Shown here piece by piece: positions 12,326 to 24,968 of a DNA stretch of 64,000 nt. The position numbers were made by a program, and so were the translations under genes. This DNA comes from Ophiobolus disseminans (Eukaryota > Ascomycota > Dothideomycetes > Pleosporales > Phaeosphaeriaceae): positions 12,964 through 76,963 of the forward strand of contig MU006226.1 of NCBI GenBank assembly GCA_010093685.1, written 5' to 3'. Position 1 is the first letter of the stretch; the number at the start of each line of letters is the position of its first letter. Under the pieces are notes generated by a model. The model made no database searches. It was not told the DNA's origin and worked only from the letters and a program-made list of their open reading frames with translations.

Positions 12326-12763
12326 GTAGACTTTAGAAGAATTACTGTCGAGTGGAAACCTACTGCTAATATGCCTGCTGACGGCTTTACAAAGCTGCTT
12401 CCTTGCTAGAAACACAAGAAGTTTATACGCTAGCTTAGCTTAAGGGACATTTATTACGTTATTGTTAAGGACTCTTCTTGTTCTGTACCTCTTGATTAGT
12501 TAGATTAGCTGCGCAACGTGCGCACGCGTTTTTACTCTCTTAACCTTTTGCTGTTTGTGAGGTCTCTATCCAACATAGATACCTTAGGGGGTGTGTCAGC
12601 CTGGCACCTCAGTTCATACAGTACACTGTGAACTGCATCTCACGTGACTCTCTTAGTCACCTGCTTACTTATCCTGGTTGTGTATATAATCGCTCTTCGT
12701 AGCTCTCTTAATACAACAACCTTCTACCTCCTTCATGTCTTCTGCCTGAACCCACATCCGACA
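12326..12763 (+). mobile_element. Copia C5 3' end: Pol C-terminus and 3' LTR
   Basis: 12326-12580 encodes the copia RNase H C-terminus (MPADGFTKLLP), with TAG interruptions. A GGGGG tract is followed by the LTR 12594-12763 (TGTCAGCCTGG...ACATCCGACA). Related LTRs occur at 54632-54795 and 61488-61645. The C5 LTR abuts the secreted-protein gene at 12764. Confidence 0.82.
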
Positions 12764-13350
12764 CCTTTCTCGTCACTACGCGGGAAAACTCTTGAGTAAT
12801 TTAGCCCAGGATCTTCAATCACTTTGCCCACACCCTCATGGTTTTCGACCGCCTTCTTTGCGTCGGCATCCAGACTTAGACCCCACTAAGCTGTGATCTG
12901 CCCGTTGTCGCTAAAGTGGTATATTTCTGAACCGGATGGAATTTTGGGTCGTAAAAACTCTTCGGTAACTTTGGTGTCAGTGCTCCCATTAGGCAACTTG
13001 GGGAAGACAATGTAGTGAACCTCCTCGTCCCGGCGGCTTAGTTGGCGACGATCTTGACCCCGGGGTACCAGACGAACCGACTCGAGGGCTTCAATGTTTT
13101 TGGTGATGTCGTCGCCTTCTGATGTGATGGTCTATGACGCACCATCGTAGCCATCGTTGATGACCACGTTGTCGTCGCCATAGAGGTTCTTTAGCTGCGC
13201 TTGGGTTTTGGCGGTCTTGGTGTGATCGGTTGCTTCTACCGTATAGCGGGTGCCAGCGGGAGTGCTGATTAACTTGTCAGAGGGATTGCCCAAACTAGTC
13301 GTTGCTAGGATAGATTGGGTGCATAGTAGAAGAATAAAAAGGAAGTGCAT
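12764..13350 (-). pseudogene. Small secreted protein gene, truncated by C5 insertion
   Basis: The start is ATG at 13350, chosen because the next residues form a classical signal peptide (MHFLFILLLCTQSILA). The frame runs about 195 codons to 12764, where the C5 LTR begins, with two internal TAG codons (at about 13127 and 12886). The mature part appears to hold two similar alpha/beta units of about 70 residues (YTVEATDH... and YIVFPKLP...), each ending in a V-x-x-V(I)-like strand. This layout is reminiscent of the inhibitor I9/subtilisin propeptide fold, but that is a weak inference. Codon use and composition are unlike the flanking repeats. An effector-like protein is possible; function unknown. 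Confidence 0.6.
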
Positions 13351-14866
13351 TATTAATTGTGCTAGTAGTAGATAATGTAAAGAAGGTTTAGTTGTGAGGA
13401 TAGCGAGCGTATCCCAGAAGTTCTTATACCTCACTGGCCTCCGTAGGTAGATCTGACGTGCCAGGTTGCTTTGCTAGCACTCGCAAGGTATCGCAAAGGC
13501 ATCATTAAGCTGCGCTAAATGTCTCATCTCGCAATCCTATAGTGAAATCATACCAAACTGTGCTATCACCGCAGAGCCGGTTGATACCAATCGGCGTACA
13601 CTATGAGCGAAGTCTGCTATAGGTTTGAAACAAGTTCAGATCGTGTAGAAGAAGTTTTCATCGTGCTGACGCCTCGCTCAACCGTGATTGAGGCATGGAA
13701 ACACAACAGACATGGAGATCAAGGAAACGATCACTAAAAAAGACAGAGGATGGAGGCGTAGGCTGCGAGGATGTTCTTGAAACACAATTTTGAGGCTTAG
13801 GAAAGAAAAGCAACATACTCATTGGATGAGCTCGCCATGCTCTGACAGAGCCGTGGGTTGGTGGTAAGAATTACGTCCGAGAAAGCCGTTCGGAGACGTC
13901 GGTATGCGGCGTGTTAGATCGTAGAATAGGTCCTTGTCTCAAAGTTCAGGCAATGAAGACGGCGGTTCGAAAACTGTCGCTGAGCGGCGTAAAGGTGCCT
14001 CGTCGCAAGTTAGAGAGAATGAAGTTGGAGGAAGCGGGGCTAGAACGGCAGTGGCAAGTGACGTACAGCTTACTGTGCCGCAATCAGTCAGCGCAACCCA
14101 ATACTAGCTTATGCAGCTCGCGGCCTGGGGTACTGTTGAATCGCAGATTTAGCATGCTGTAAAACGTAAGAAGAACAGGTGTGGCCAATTATGTTGGATC
14201 AAAGGAAGGTGCTCACCTGCTCCGATCTCCTATACCCACAACACGCTTACGCTCTCCCACCAACCACTCTTGGTACAACACCACCACTCGAGTAATGTCC
14301 TTGAATGATGTAGCTGTGCGAGCTCTTGACTTTGTGCCCGGGCATTGAGGTGCAGCGAGGCAGACATAGCGCATCAAACACCACAATCGGCACAAGACTG
14401 GGTATTCTAACTCAAGCGATCATTTCAGAGAACATACCGAAGGATTCATGCACGCCACACGCCCAGTTGTCTATCGACGCTATCGACGTCAGACCTCACA
14501 TGTGCGAAGTGAAGAAGCAAAGACTGTAGAACGCGATAGTGAACAGACGACCGACAAGACTGGAGCCCCAGACGAACAACATGCTAGTAGCAAGTCATGC
14601 TGGGCTTGTAAGCACAAGACTAAGTGAAGAGACATTTGTGTGTGGAGTGGTTAAACATCGGAGAGACGGAGTGGTTGAAGTACATGCATCCAGCTGCCGG
14701 TGTGCATTGAGATGAACTGGGAAGTTTGATCTTTGCATGAGTTCAAGAGGCCGTATACAATTGTGGAAGTGACGAGCAATACAGCCAGTCATGAGATCCA
14801 GAGTCGAGTGTAGTAGTAGAGACAAGGTTGAAAGAGGCGATGGCGAGCCATCTCGACGCGTCTCGC
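13351..14866. other. Single-copy intergenic DNA without a recognisable gene
   Basis: Balanced composition without RIP signature. Short frames (for example 13911-14162) lack domains, and I see no intron-linked gene. It is the pre-insertion target of G1 and ends with the CTCGC duplication at 14862-14866. Confidence 0.5.
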
Positions 14867-15244
14867 TGTTACGAACAAAGGTCGGGACGTATCGATTGTT
14901 CGGGTGAGGACAATCATCCCGCCCGAAGTGGGGCAGTGCAACCATGTCACGTGACTACCATCGCGCCAAGGTAGACCATCTTGTGATGGTAGTCCACCAA
15001 GCGATAGCACGCAGGTATATAGACACCCGCGATGAGCTCCTACAGCTCATCGTGTTCAACTCAATACAGCAATCTTGATACAGCCTTCCCAGCAACCCTA
15101 ATCACTGTAGTGAATCCCCTGTGACAGTCCTCTCTGTTCTCCCGGTTAGAACTGCCACAACCCCCCTGCTTGTCCATCTGCGAAACCCAACCCAAGTGCC
15201 TCAGAACACCGGAGATATCCTCTCTACTTCTGAGCACCTTCACA
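14867..15244 (+). repeat. G1 5' LTR, little mutated
   Basis: 378 bp, TGTTACGAAC...CACCTTCACA, with TATATAGA near 15017. It retains many CpA/TpG dinucleotides that read TpA in the partner LTR, and it lacks an 18-20-bp repeat unit present there. Confidence 0.9.
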
Positions 15245-15279
15245 CTTTGAACACCCTCAAGATAGCAAGCAATACTTCT

Positions 15280-16257
15280 ATGAATACTCCTACCTCGGAC
15301 CACCACACTAAGACAATGAAAGAAACGATCGCTAAACCCGAACTGTTCTATAGCGTCCGAGCTAAGCTCGAACTATAGATTATGCAATAGGATATCTACT
15401 TCCACCTCAACAACACAATTAATGAAGCTAACAAAACTATGCTTATAGTATCCTATATGCGCGACCGAGCCTAGGAGTAGGTTACACCCCAACTTCGACG
15501 CTACTACAACGACAACATTACTAATAAGGACAACAATAATTTGTTTAAAGAATACAACGAATTTAAGGAACAACTCCGCAAGGACTTTAGTATGGCTAAG
15601 GAGCCTGCCATTGCAGAAGGTAAAATCCAGAACCTAAAACAGACCTAATCCGTTAGCAATTACGCTATTCTGTTCTAGCAGTACGCTATTCAGACAGAAT
15701 AGAACGATGTAGCACTAAAGCAATTCTTTAAACAAGGGCTTAAGGACACTGTCTGAATTAAGCTAATAAGAACTAGAGCCACAATTACTACTCTCAAAAG
15801 CCTAATTAAAGAAGCTATCTGTATTAATAACGATCTGTACGAACTACAACTAGAGAACTAAGCCTTTAGTAGAAAAGCAGTCTAGCCCTAACAGTCGTAC
15901 AAACCTAACGATAGACGACCTCGCAATATGTACTACAAACCTCGCGGATACTACGAGGGCAGCGGACTAGAAGAAATGCATCTAGATAAGCATGTCAACA
16001 ACATCGAAGGGAACAAGCCCCGTAATAGCCCTTCTACTAAACTCTACGGTAAAGGAAAGCTAGAGCAAGGCAAAGAAATACGCAGCTGTTACAACTGCGG
16101 CAAGACTAGACACCTATCTAGGAACTGCTGTTAGCTAAAGAAGAACACGGTTACCCAACAGGTCAACATAATCGAACACAACGGACCTAACAACTATAAA
16201 GACTAGGAAGTCGTTGAACCTTTAGACTATAAGAAAGAGGGATCTAACTCGTCTTAA
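15280..16257 (+). pseudogene. G1 Gag
   Basis: The ATG at 15280 opens a frame with a retrotransposon Gag/capsid-like region (about 15500-15850) and a zinc knuckle CYNCGKTRHLSRNC at about 16087-16128 (CX2CX4HX4C). Mutations are sparse up to about 15370 and dense after it. The frame ends at TAA 16255, probably a former CAA or the point where the next frame takes over. Confidence 0.85.
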
Positions 16258-16264
16258 CACAGGG

Positions 16265-16865
16265 GACGACATCCCCTTCTATAAACTAGAAGGCAAGGAC
16301 GTCGACCTTCTCTTTAACAAGCTTGACCTCGGAGAGGCGTTCGAACAGACAAAAGTAAACCTTAAAGACATAGGTATCTTCACACTACGCGAAAATAGTC
16401 ACCTAGATAACATACTTACTACGGAAGAAGACTAGGCACTACTACGAATCTACAGAGTAGAGCAGTACGCACGACGAACAAGAACCCGCTCGTCGCTCCG
16501 CAACGATAAGCTATTAGCACAGCAGCTTATAGGAAAGCAACCTAAGTGCAATACGCAAGAACAAGAGATTTCCGAGCTACACCCTAGAAAACGAGTAGAC
16601 GTTTAGGCCTATTAAGCAGGCAACACATCACTAACGTACTACATACAGGGACAACACGAACGAAGTGTTTAGTACCCTAACTAATAGCCTAAAATTAAAG
16701 CGCGAAGACGCAGTTGTAGGTTAGAAAAGAGCGTTACCTCCTAGGAGAAAGGAGAAGAAGCAGAGCAGGAAGACCTCTAAGCCTTACCGACAGAATCTAG
16801 CAAAAGATCGAGATACTATCCGTAGTGCAACAGAGGCACGCGCAATGATAACTACACTAGATTAC
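16265..16865 (+). pseudogene. G1 gag-pol linker frame, 5' part
   Basis: A second frame reads DIPFYKLEGKDVDLLFNKLD and onward without homology I recognise, with RIP stops. It is split at 16865 by C2 and continues after 22180 with a Cys-rich stretch before the protease. Confidence 0.6.
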
Positions 16866-17337
16866 TGTCAGCTACGGTGATCGGCCGTAGCCCTCTGGTT
16901 TTCTGCCCCAGGTTTCCATCCCGTCTTCCTTCCCTCGCGCTGGTACGCTCTAGGCTTAGCGCCTGTCGCCTACTAGCGCCCCAGTACATAGATTGCTCCT
17001 CCCAGAGCTCCGAATACAACACGATTCACACATGTTCTATTCCTGGTCCTATTGACAGGTTATGAGCCCGGAAACCGCTCCCGCAGTCGCTGTAGATACA
17101 CTAAGTTTCTAGAAATTTGCAGCCGCTCGCGTGCACGCCCAATCGTCGCTCCTTCTCTCTACTCCTCTACCTTTCTCTATTACGTCACCGCTAGCGATCC
17201 CGACAGAACCTCGTACGGTCCTACGTCAACACGGCTTACCGACGTGATCCTATTACGAACTCACGCGCCCTGTAGCGACACTCTTCGAGCGACACTCCCG
17301 GTTACCGACAGGCCTAGCCACTGCTCACCTTTCTCAA

Positions 17338-20300
17338 ATGTCTACCTCCTCTAAAACCTCCATGACGGTCACCCTCAAGGTGGACGGCAAGAACTAGAAA
17401 GACTAGAACAAACAAATGCTCAATTGCGCAGCCGCCGATAGCGCCTCAGCTCTCCTCTAAGGGCAGGACGCACCGCTATACGACGAGACTGACACTCGGT
17501 ACAAAACCTACAACCTTCTCACGCCAGCACTTTAAGCTAAGATGACTAATGCTGAAATTGGCGCTGAGCTCGAGCGCGTCGAGAATCACAACAAATACCT
17601 AAGACCTCTAAACATGGACGCGCGCCAACTCCAAGACGTTGACCGTATCGCCCGCGAGCGATAGGTCACACGCGATGCTCGACTCTAGAACCTTATCCTC
17701 TTATCAATTGAAAAGTCTTTAACGCCTTAGGTCCGCTCTGCTACAGCAGCGTACGACATGTACATAACGCTTAAAGAACTCAACAACTCTAGTGACTACG
17801 CCAACGCTTAGCTAGCCTGGGTCGCCTTCATCGACCTCCGTGCAGACAGCTGTCGCTCAGTACGTGAGTACATTGGACAATTCCGTGAGACTATTAATGA
17901 TCTCGCTATTCAAGGCATTAGCCTGCGATAGCACAAGCCCTCCCAGCTTACCGACGCCGGCGCAACTACGGACTCGCTCAAAGAGCTCCTAGTTATCTAC
18001 ATGCTCCACAGCCTCTCTAAAGTCATCCTACAGTGGGTTGAGGATCGTAACAACGACCTCCGCTAGGGAAACTTGTAGACGATCGATACTCTTATCTCCT
18101 CCGTCGAAGACCATCTCCGCAACGTCACTAGCGAAGAGCCTGTTAAGTCCTTCCTCTCCATCACAAAGCAGGCTGAGGAGAAACGCGTGCTTAACCGCCT
18201 TAACCAGAACAACTCTCAACCAACACCTCGTCAAATTAGCCCCCGTCCCCTAAAACCTTTCGGCTTTTGTAAGCCATGTGGTAAGGAGCACACAGGTCCC
18301 AACAAGGACTGCTGGATAGCTTATCTAGAGCTTATGCCACCCTACATCAAGAAGAAACGCGATGAAGCCGCTGCTACTGCTGCTGCTGCTGCGGCAAAGG
18401 CTAACGTTACCGTGGCATACAGCAACAACAGCTAGTATAGCAACCACGCGTATACCTCTATTACTAGCTTCGTGTCGCAGACAATCCTCTAGAAGGCTGT
18501 CTAAAACAACGACTACAAGCAGCGCTACTGTTACGACACAGCAGCCAATCGACACGTCTTTAATAACCGCTCTAAATTCGTTGAGTACCATCCCGCAGCT
18601 GCGAACGACGTTCACGGCTCAACTGGGTCCACCGTCGCCTAAGGCGTCGGCACAGTCGGCCTTGAAGTGGTGCGTTAAGACGGCTTAACAGAGCAGATCT
18701 ACCTTAAGGAAGTCCTACACTGCCCTAAATTTGCCACCAACGTCATATCCCAGGCGCCATTCAAGCGCTGAGGCGTGTGGTATCACTTAGGCAAAGACAA
18801 GCTTTTTACGGCTGACAACAAAGAGCTCGCTTACTTACTAGAGATTGACGGTATACCTACACCCAACTTTCTCGTGGTCACAGACCCCTCACAGGCACCG
18901 GCCGCTCTCTCCTACGCATCCCTAGTCGCGTACCGAACCTCAGCCAACGAGCCCTCAGCCTCGCGACCGGCTAAAGACTGGCATTATATATATGGACACG
19001 CCGGTATCAACGCTATTAAACGTACCGCCCAAGTCGTTAAAGGCATGGAGCTCACTACCTCCACTGTCACGAACTGCGAGCCGTGTGGCCTCTCTAAGTC
19101 AAAGCAAAATATATCCCGCCTTAAGCAAATTGCTCTATGCCGCATACTTAGCAAGGTACACGTCGATATTGTTAGCCCTATCATAGAAGAGGGTGTCAAC
19201 GGCGAACGATACTAGATGCTCCGCACTAATAGAAAGTCACGACGCCATTTTATGTCCACATCAGATAGCCGTGCTGCTCTGGGCGCTGAGCTTATTACCT
19301 AGTGTCGACAAATGAAGACGCAACTTGGTTTCACTGTTATCACCTTCCACTTTGACAACGCCCGAGAGTTCGTCGGCGCCCGCCTCAAGGCTTACACTAA
19401 CAGCGAGGGCATCACTATAGAGACCTCACCACCCTATAACGCCACGCGAAACGGGATTGCTGAGCGCGCGAACGGTGTAGATGAGGATCGTACTCGAGCC
19501 GCTCTTTAAGCAGCAGGACTACCACTAAACTTGTGGCCCTATGCTGCAAAATACATGGCGCGTCTTCACAACTTACTCTCTTGCTCCGCTCTCCTAGGCA
19601 GTGTCACTCCTATGGAGGTCTGGAACCGAGACGTAGGCTACCTAAATCCCATCCCAAACGTCGCCAACCTACAAGCCTTTGGCCATGTTGGATACGTACA
19701 CATCCCCCCTCAGCAGCGCATTAAAGGCGACAAATTTGCCCCTCGCGCTGTACGCGCCCACCTCGTTGGCATAGTAGGTGAGCACATCTACAAGATGTAG
19801 GTCCCTGAGACTGGCAAAGTGATCACGACAGCGTTAGTTAAGTTCCATAGCTATAGAGCTGCTTCAACCTCATCGTCGGTCAGCTATACGTCGCCTCTAT
19901 CATCTCCACTTTCTTTATCATCTCCATTGTCTCCTTGAATCGCGCCCTTCGCGCCTGTACTGAGACAGCTCGTTCACACCGAGCAACCTGATCAACGCTT
20001 ACATTAAGGGGGTGAGGAGGAAGAAGATTTCGTTCTTCCTCAAGCCGGTGGACCCGACAACTTCGACGGTTTTGACGATACTAGCTCACCTCCTCGAGAA
20101 CTATTACCCCCTTCAAATCAATCACCTCTACCGAACACCAAACCAACACGTGGCAACAATCAGGCTCCGCGTTGACAGGAGATCAACGCGGACTTTGACG
20201 AACTCAATGTTATTAAAGGCGTGAGACGTACGCGAGGCATCCCACGCGCTAACTTCACTACCACCACCTTTGACCGCTGCTTCGCCCTAGCTCTGATTCG

Positions 20301-21921
20301 GCCCACAATGGGCTCAAAGCTCTCAAATCTCCTACCTGAACCTCGTAACTGGCGCACCTTCCTTAAACACCCTCGCCGCAATGACCTCCAGCTTGCTATG
20401 GATAATGAGTACAATTCTCTCATTGCAAACGACACCTGGCGCCCAGCTACGGCGGAGGAGATTGCTGACCACGAAATCATCCCAGCTCAATGGGTGTAGG
20501 GCTACAAAGGTGACGCCCAAGGCTATCACATTAAAGACAAAGCCCGCATGGTAGCTTGCGGCAACAAACAACAAGAATCAATTTGGCACCGCGAAGTGTA
20601 CTCATACGTCGTCGTCCGTACAGCGACACTTCGCGTTATCCTCGCTCTCGTGGCCGCCTTCGACCTAGAGTGTGAGCAGGTCGACATGATCACCGCTTAC
20701 CTCAACGCTCATCTCACTAACGACGATATTATACTCCTACGACTCCCACCAGGCTGCTCTGGAGCCCGTAACATTGTGCGACTTCAACGTGGCATGTACG
20801 GCCTCCGACAGTTAGCTCTCCTATGGTATAACGACCTTAAGGACTCACTCTACAAACTCGGTTTCACCCCTATTGAGGCAGATCTATGTGTCTTTGTCAA
20901 TAAAGAAAACTCAATCATTGTCGTCTATGTCGACGACCTCATCCTCATTACGAAGGACGCCGCCTCTATAAAGGAGCTCAAAGCACGACTCTTCAACCGA
21001 TACAAGGTCCGCGACCTCGGACCTATCAGCTTCTACCTAGGGATCCGTATCCACCGCGACCGTCCGAACCGCTCTATTTCTCTCACGATGGACAGCTACA
21101 TCGACCGCGTTGTTGAGGAGTATCACCTCACTGACGCACTAGCTGCCGACACTCCTCTACTAAAGTCGGCTCTTACACTCACTAAGCGCGAGGACCAGGC
21201 TAACGACAACCTTATCCACTAGTACCAATCTCTAGTGGCTAAACTCCTATATCCAACCTCTATCGTTCGACCTGATCTCGCCTAGCATGTGAACCACATG
21301 GCTCGTTTTGCTACTAACCTAACTGAAGAGCAGCTCTCACTGCTCAAGCGCATGCTCCGGTACTACAAAGGCACCTCAACACTTGGCATTAAGTACCAGG
21401 CGACTGCTACAGACATAGCAGGTACCTCAGGTACACTAGGCCTGACTGGCTACAGTGACTCTGCCTTTGGTGACAATGCTGAGCGTAAATCTTCCGCTGG
21501 TTACGTCTTCAAGATAGCTAGCGGCGTGATTTCTTTCAAATCCTACCGTCAACGCCTTATCACTCTCTCCTCAACTGAAGCTGAGTATATTGCCCTTACG
21601 TACGCCGCCAAGGAGGCCACCTGGCTTCGCCGTCTCCTCTAACAGGTTGGCTACCAAGGCTACGATCTCAAGCCTCTCCAACTCTACACCGACAACGAGC
21701 CAGCGCTTAACATGGTACGCAAGGACGGCCATTATGAACGTACAAAACACATCAACAACTACTACAAGTACACCAGGCAGGAGTACTAGAACGGCAACAT
21801 CAATCTCGAACATATCCCTGGCGTTGATATGCCAGCTAACGGCCTCACGAAGCCCCTTGATAAAACAAGCCACGCGAAATTTCTTAAACTTATTAATATA
21901 GTCACTATACCTCACATGTAA
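17338..21921 (+). pseudogene. C2 Gag-Pol polyprotein, one frame with about 29 stops
   Basis: A single frame of 1,528 codons from ATG 17338 to TAA 21919-21921. In order: Gag (with a CX2C...H...C patch near 18270-18315), protease region, GAG-pre-integrase HAG...CEPCG (about 18990-19090), integrase core (FHFDNAREF near 19350; NGIAERANG near 19450), and a long acidic linker. The reverse transcriptase has intact YVDDLILI near 20927, and RNase H has STEAEYIAL near 21573, ending ANGLTKPLD. No frameshift was found. Stops are mostly TAG, with a few TAA/TGA. Catalytic motifs survive, so inactivation is by point nonsense alone. Confidence 0.93.
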
Positions 21922-21983
21922 TACTTCATCGTAATCTCTTATTTTTTTTATTTAGACGGTATTCCACCTTGTTCAGGGGGGTG

Positions 21984-22175
21984 TGTCAGCTACGGTGATC
22001 GGCCGTAGCCCTCTGGTTTTCTGCCCCAGGTTTCCATCCCGTCTTCCTTCCCTCGCGCTGGTACGCTCTAGGCTTAACGCCCGTCGCCTACTAGCGCCCC
22101 AGTACATAGATTGCTCCTCCTAGAGCTCCGAATACAACACGATTCACACATGTTCTATTCCTGGTCCTATTGACA
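21984..22175 (+). repeat. C2 3' LTR
   Basis: 192 bp; differs from the 5' LTR at three transition sites, two of them in the GCTTAGCGCC segment. Confidence 0.94.
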
Positions 22176-22180
22176 ATTAC

Positions 22181-23908
22181 AAAGACTAGGTAAACAAGGC
22201 AGAGACAGAATACGCCTATCGACAGAAACAATACTACTAGCAAGCTACTGCGGTAGAACAGTACGCACCCTACACGTACTAACAAGACACGCGACACCTA
22301 GAGCATAGGTATCGATATTAGGCAACGTGCCTACACAACAACTGCACGGTGCATTATAGCGAGAAAAGTGCTATAGAATACTTTCTACAACGAAAGTCCT
22401 AGTGTTGATAGATAGTATATAACTACCTAAAACACTTCTATGTCGAATATCTATAGGACAAGCGTCTTACCTGCGCATTCCCTAGACTAAGCGAAGAAGA
22501 ACTAGTCGCCTAGAACTTCCTTGTTAACGACAGATGTAACAATACGGATTAGTACACATGTCTACAAGCTAAGTGCCTCTAACACAAGAAAGTAAAGGAG
22601 TTTAAAGGATTCCTGCTACAACGTCTTTTTTAGACAAGCCGAATGCAACAACCCTATGTCTGCACCCCTTAACAAACTCTAAGTAGTTATTAAAGGACAA
22701 CTAATAAAGGCATTAATAGACTTAGAATCCTTAATAAATCTTATTTCTACAGAAGCAGTAAGGCGAGCTAGCCTCGCTACTACTCTTAAGGAAACTCCTG
22801 TATCTGTCTGTGTCGCGAACAGAAAGCATATACCTAGATAAACGCTAATTACGCACGAGACATCAGCAACAATCTACACTAGTAAATACTAGAAGAAGAT
22901 CTCCTTAGACATTATAAGCTTAGCCGGCAAAGATGTTATTCTAGAACTTCCCTAGTTACAAGAGGCTAATCCACGAGTAGATTAGGCAAATAGAATACTC
23001 TTATTTAAAGATTACGCAGACGTACGTAGATTAAAGCCTACGCATTAACAGCGTTTAATAGTAGATAAGAAGATAATATATAAAATCACTTTAGCTAAGA
23101 CACGCAGCTAGAGTGAAGCGGTTAACACAATAGCTAAGATAAACAAAGCTATACGAGTTTTAAAGAAGGAAGAAGACGTTCTTCTTGGAATACCTAAGAT
23201 ATACTATGCTTAGAAGCATATGTTTTAGAACAAGACAGGTAGTAACGTCTTACCTGAACATCAACCCTAGGATTGTGAGATTAACCTAGAAGAAGGCAAG
23301 ACGCCGTCTTTCCTACTAATTTACCTATTATCAGAACCTTAACTAAAAGCAGTTAGAGAGTACATCAACAAAAATCTAGCTAAAGGATACATCTGAGAAT
23401 CGGATTTGCTAGCAGGATTCCTAATTCTCTTTGTACTAAAGAAGAATAGATCCTTAAGACTATGCGTATACTATCGCAAGCTTAACAACATAACACGGAA
23501 GAACTAATACCTGCTACCTAATATCTCTAAGCTACGAGACAGACTCTTAAGGGCTAAGATATTCACCTCGCTAGATTTGTAAGAAGGCTACTACTAAGTA
23601 CGCATTAAAGAAGAGGACAAATAGAAAACGGCATTCTGCTTAAGATATAGCTACTACGAGATGTTAGTAATGCTATTCGGATTAACTAACGCACCCGCAG
23701 TATTCTAATCCCTTATTAACAACGTGCTACAAAAGCACCTAGATATATTCGTTATCGCATACCTAGACGATATATTAATCTACTCTAGGAATAAGAAGAA
23801 ACACGAACAACACGTTAAGATAGTGTTAGACTTCCTTAATAAACATAACTTACGACTTAAACTGTTGAAGTGTAAGTTCTACAAAACAGAACTTGAATTC
23901 CTAGGATA
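22181..23908 (+). pseudogene. G1 Pol: protease and reverse transcriptase (first part)
   Basis: Continues G1 after C2: a Cys-rich stretch (22290-22600), an aspartic protease with ALIDLESLINLIS near 22710 (the expected D-S/T-G reads D-L-E), then RT with a YLDDILIYS active site near 23759, both Asp retained. The frame is cut at 23908 by the pogo element and resumes at 30959 (VGINRVRIS). Many TAG/TAA codons. Confidence 0.88.
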
Positions 23909-24968
23909 TAACGTAAACCACCAGCACCCGGGCTAACCTAGCACCCGGGCTATTTCTTGTCAAGACCACAACCATCACTGTTAACACATAATGCCTCGCT
24001 AACAAGACACTTAATTATCTAAACAGGAGAGCAGAATTATTCTTGCTCTTTCTGCTTTTCAATTACATTAATTTAAAAGCCTTCGAAGCGCTGCTTAGGC
24101 ATTTAACGTACTACGTATAACCTTAAGTGCTAGGCATAGAAATCGTCTCTTTATTAACGACAGACGCAATGCACAACATAAGCTTACAGCAACTAAAGAG
24201 CAAACGATTGTCTAATATATCCTTAACCTCGATTCGCGAGGATTTGCGCCCCGGCTGTGCAAGGTAGCAGATATAGCTAATAAAATACTAGGTGTGCGCG
24301 GTGGGAAGCCTGTAGGCAAGCACTAGGCTAAGCGCTTTGTGACGCGTTCAGCTAAGCTCAAAATAGCCTTTAATCGAGTTAAGGATAGGTAGAGAATACT
24401 GCAGGAAGATCCAGAGATAATTGGCGCGTAGTTTAAGCTAGTAGAGGAGACTAAAGCCAAATATAGTGTCTACAACAACGACGTGCACAACTTTAATAAG
24501 ACTAGCTTCTAGATAGGCGTGATTAGGTCTATAAAGGTGGTTACAGGCGCAGAGAGACGTGCAAGGCTTAATCTAATCCAGCTAGGCAATCGCGAGTAGG
24601 TTACAGTTATCTAGAGCATCTACGCTGCTAGGTATGCAACCCCGCTCTTTATTATCTACAAGGGACGTGTTCACATCTCTGCCTAGTACGAGAAGGCTTT
24701 AATACCGCGCAATTGGAAGCTCTTAGTCTCTGAGAACGGCTAGACAAACAACGCGCTTAGTCTAGAGTGGTGTTAGATTTGATGAGGTATTAGAACCCGA
24801 TAATAGATAAGATAAATTGATGATAATAATGTCCTGTTGTAGTGTTCCCCGGTTAAGTGCGGAGTTTAACTAGGTGTCGGATCTAGTACTAGTGTGCTAA
24901 GGCGCTTGTGCCCGCCCCTCCTGTTTCTTTTAGTGTTAGTAGCCTCATAGCACCCCTGATATCTGACA

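Larger units (their letters stand above)
16866..22175 (+). mobile_element. Copia C2, complete young element inserted in G1
   Basis: LTRs of 192 bp (16866-17057 and 21984-22175) differ at three transitions. The target duplication ATTAC is exact (16861-16865 and 22176-22180). The primer-binding site GGTTATGAGCCCGG starts at 17058, and a GGGGGG tract precedes the 3' LTR. It is clearly the least mutated large element in the window, so it is a late arrival. Confidence 0.95.

Noticed and set aside
14595..14640. A host Zn2Cys6 gene start (SCWACKHKTK)
   Set aside because: Cysteine spacing fails after the first two, a TGA follows, and no downstream frame exists.
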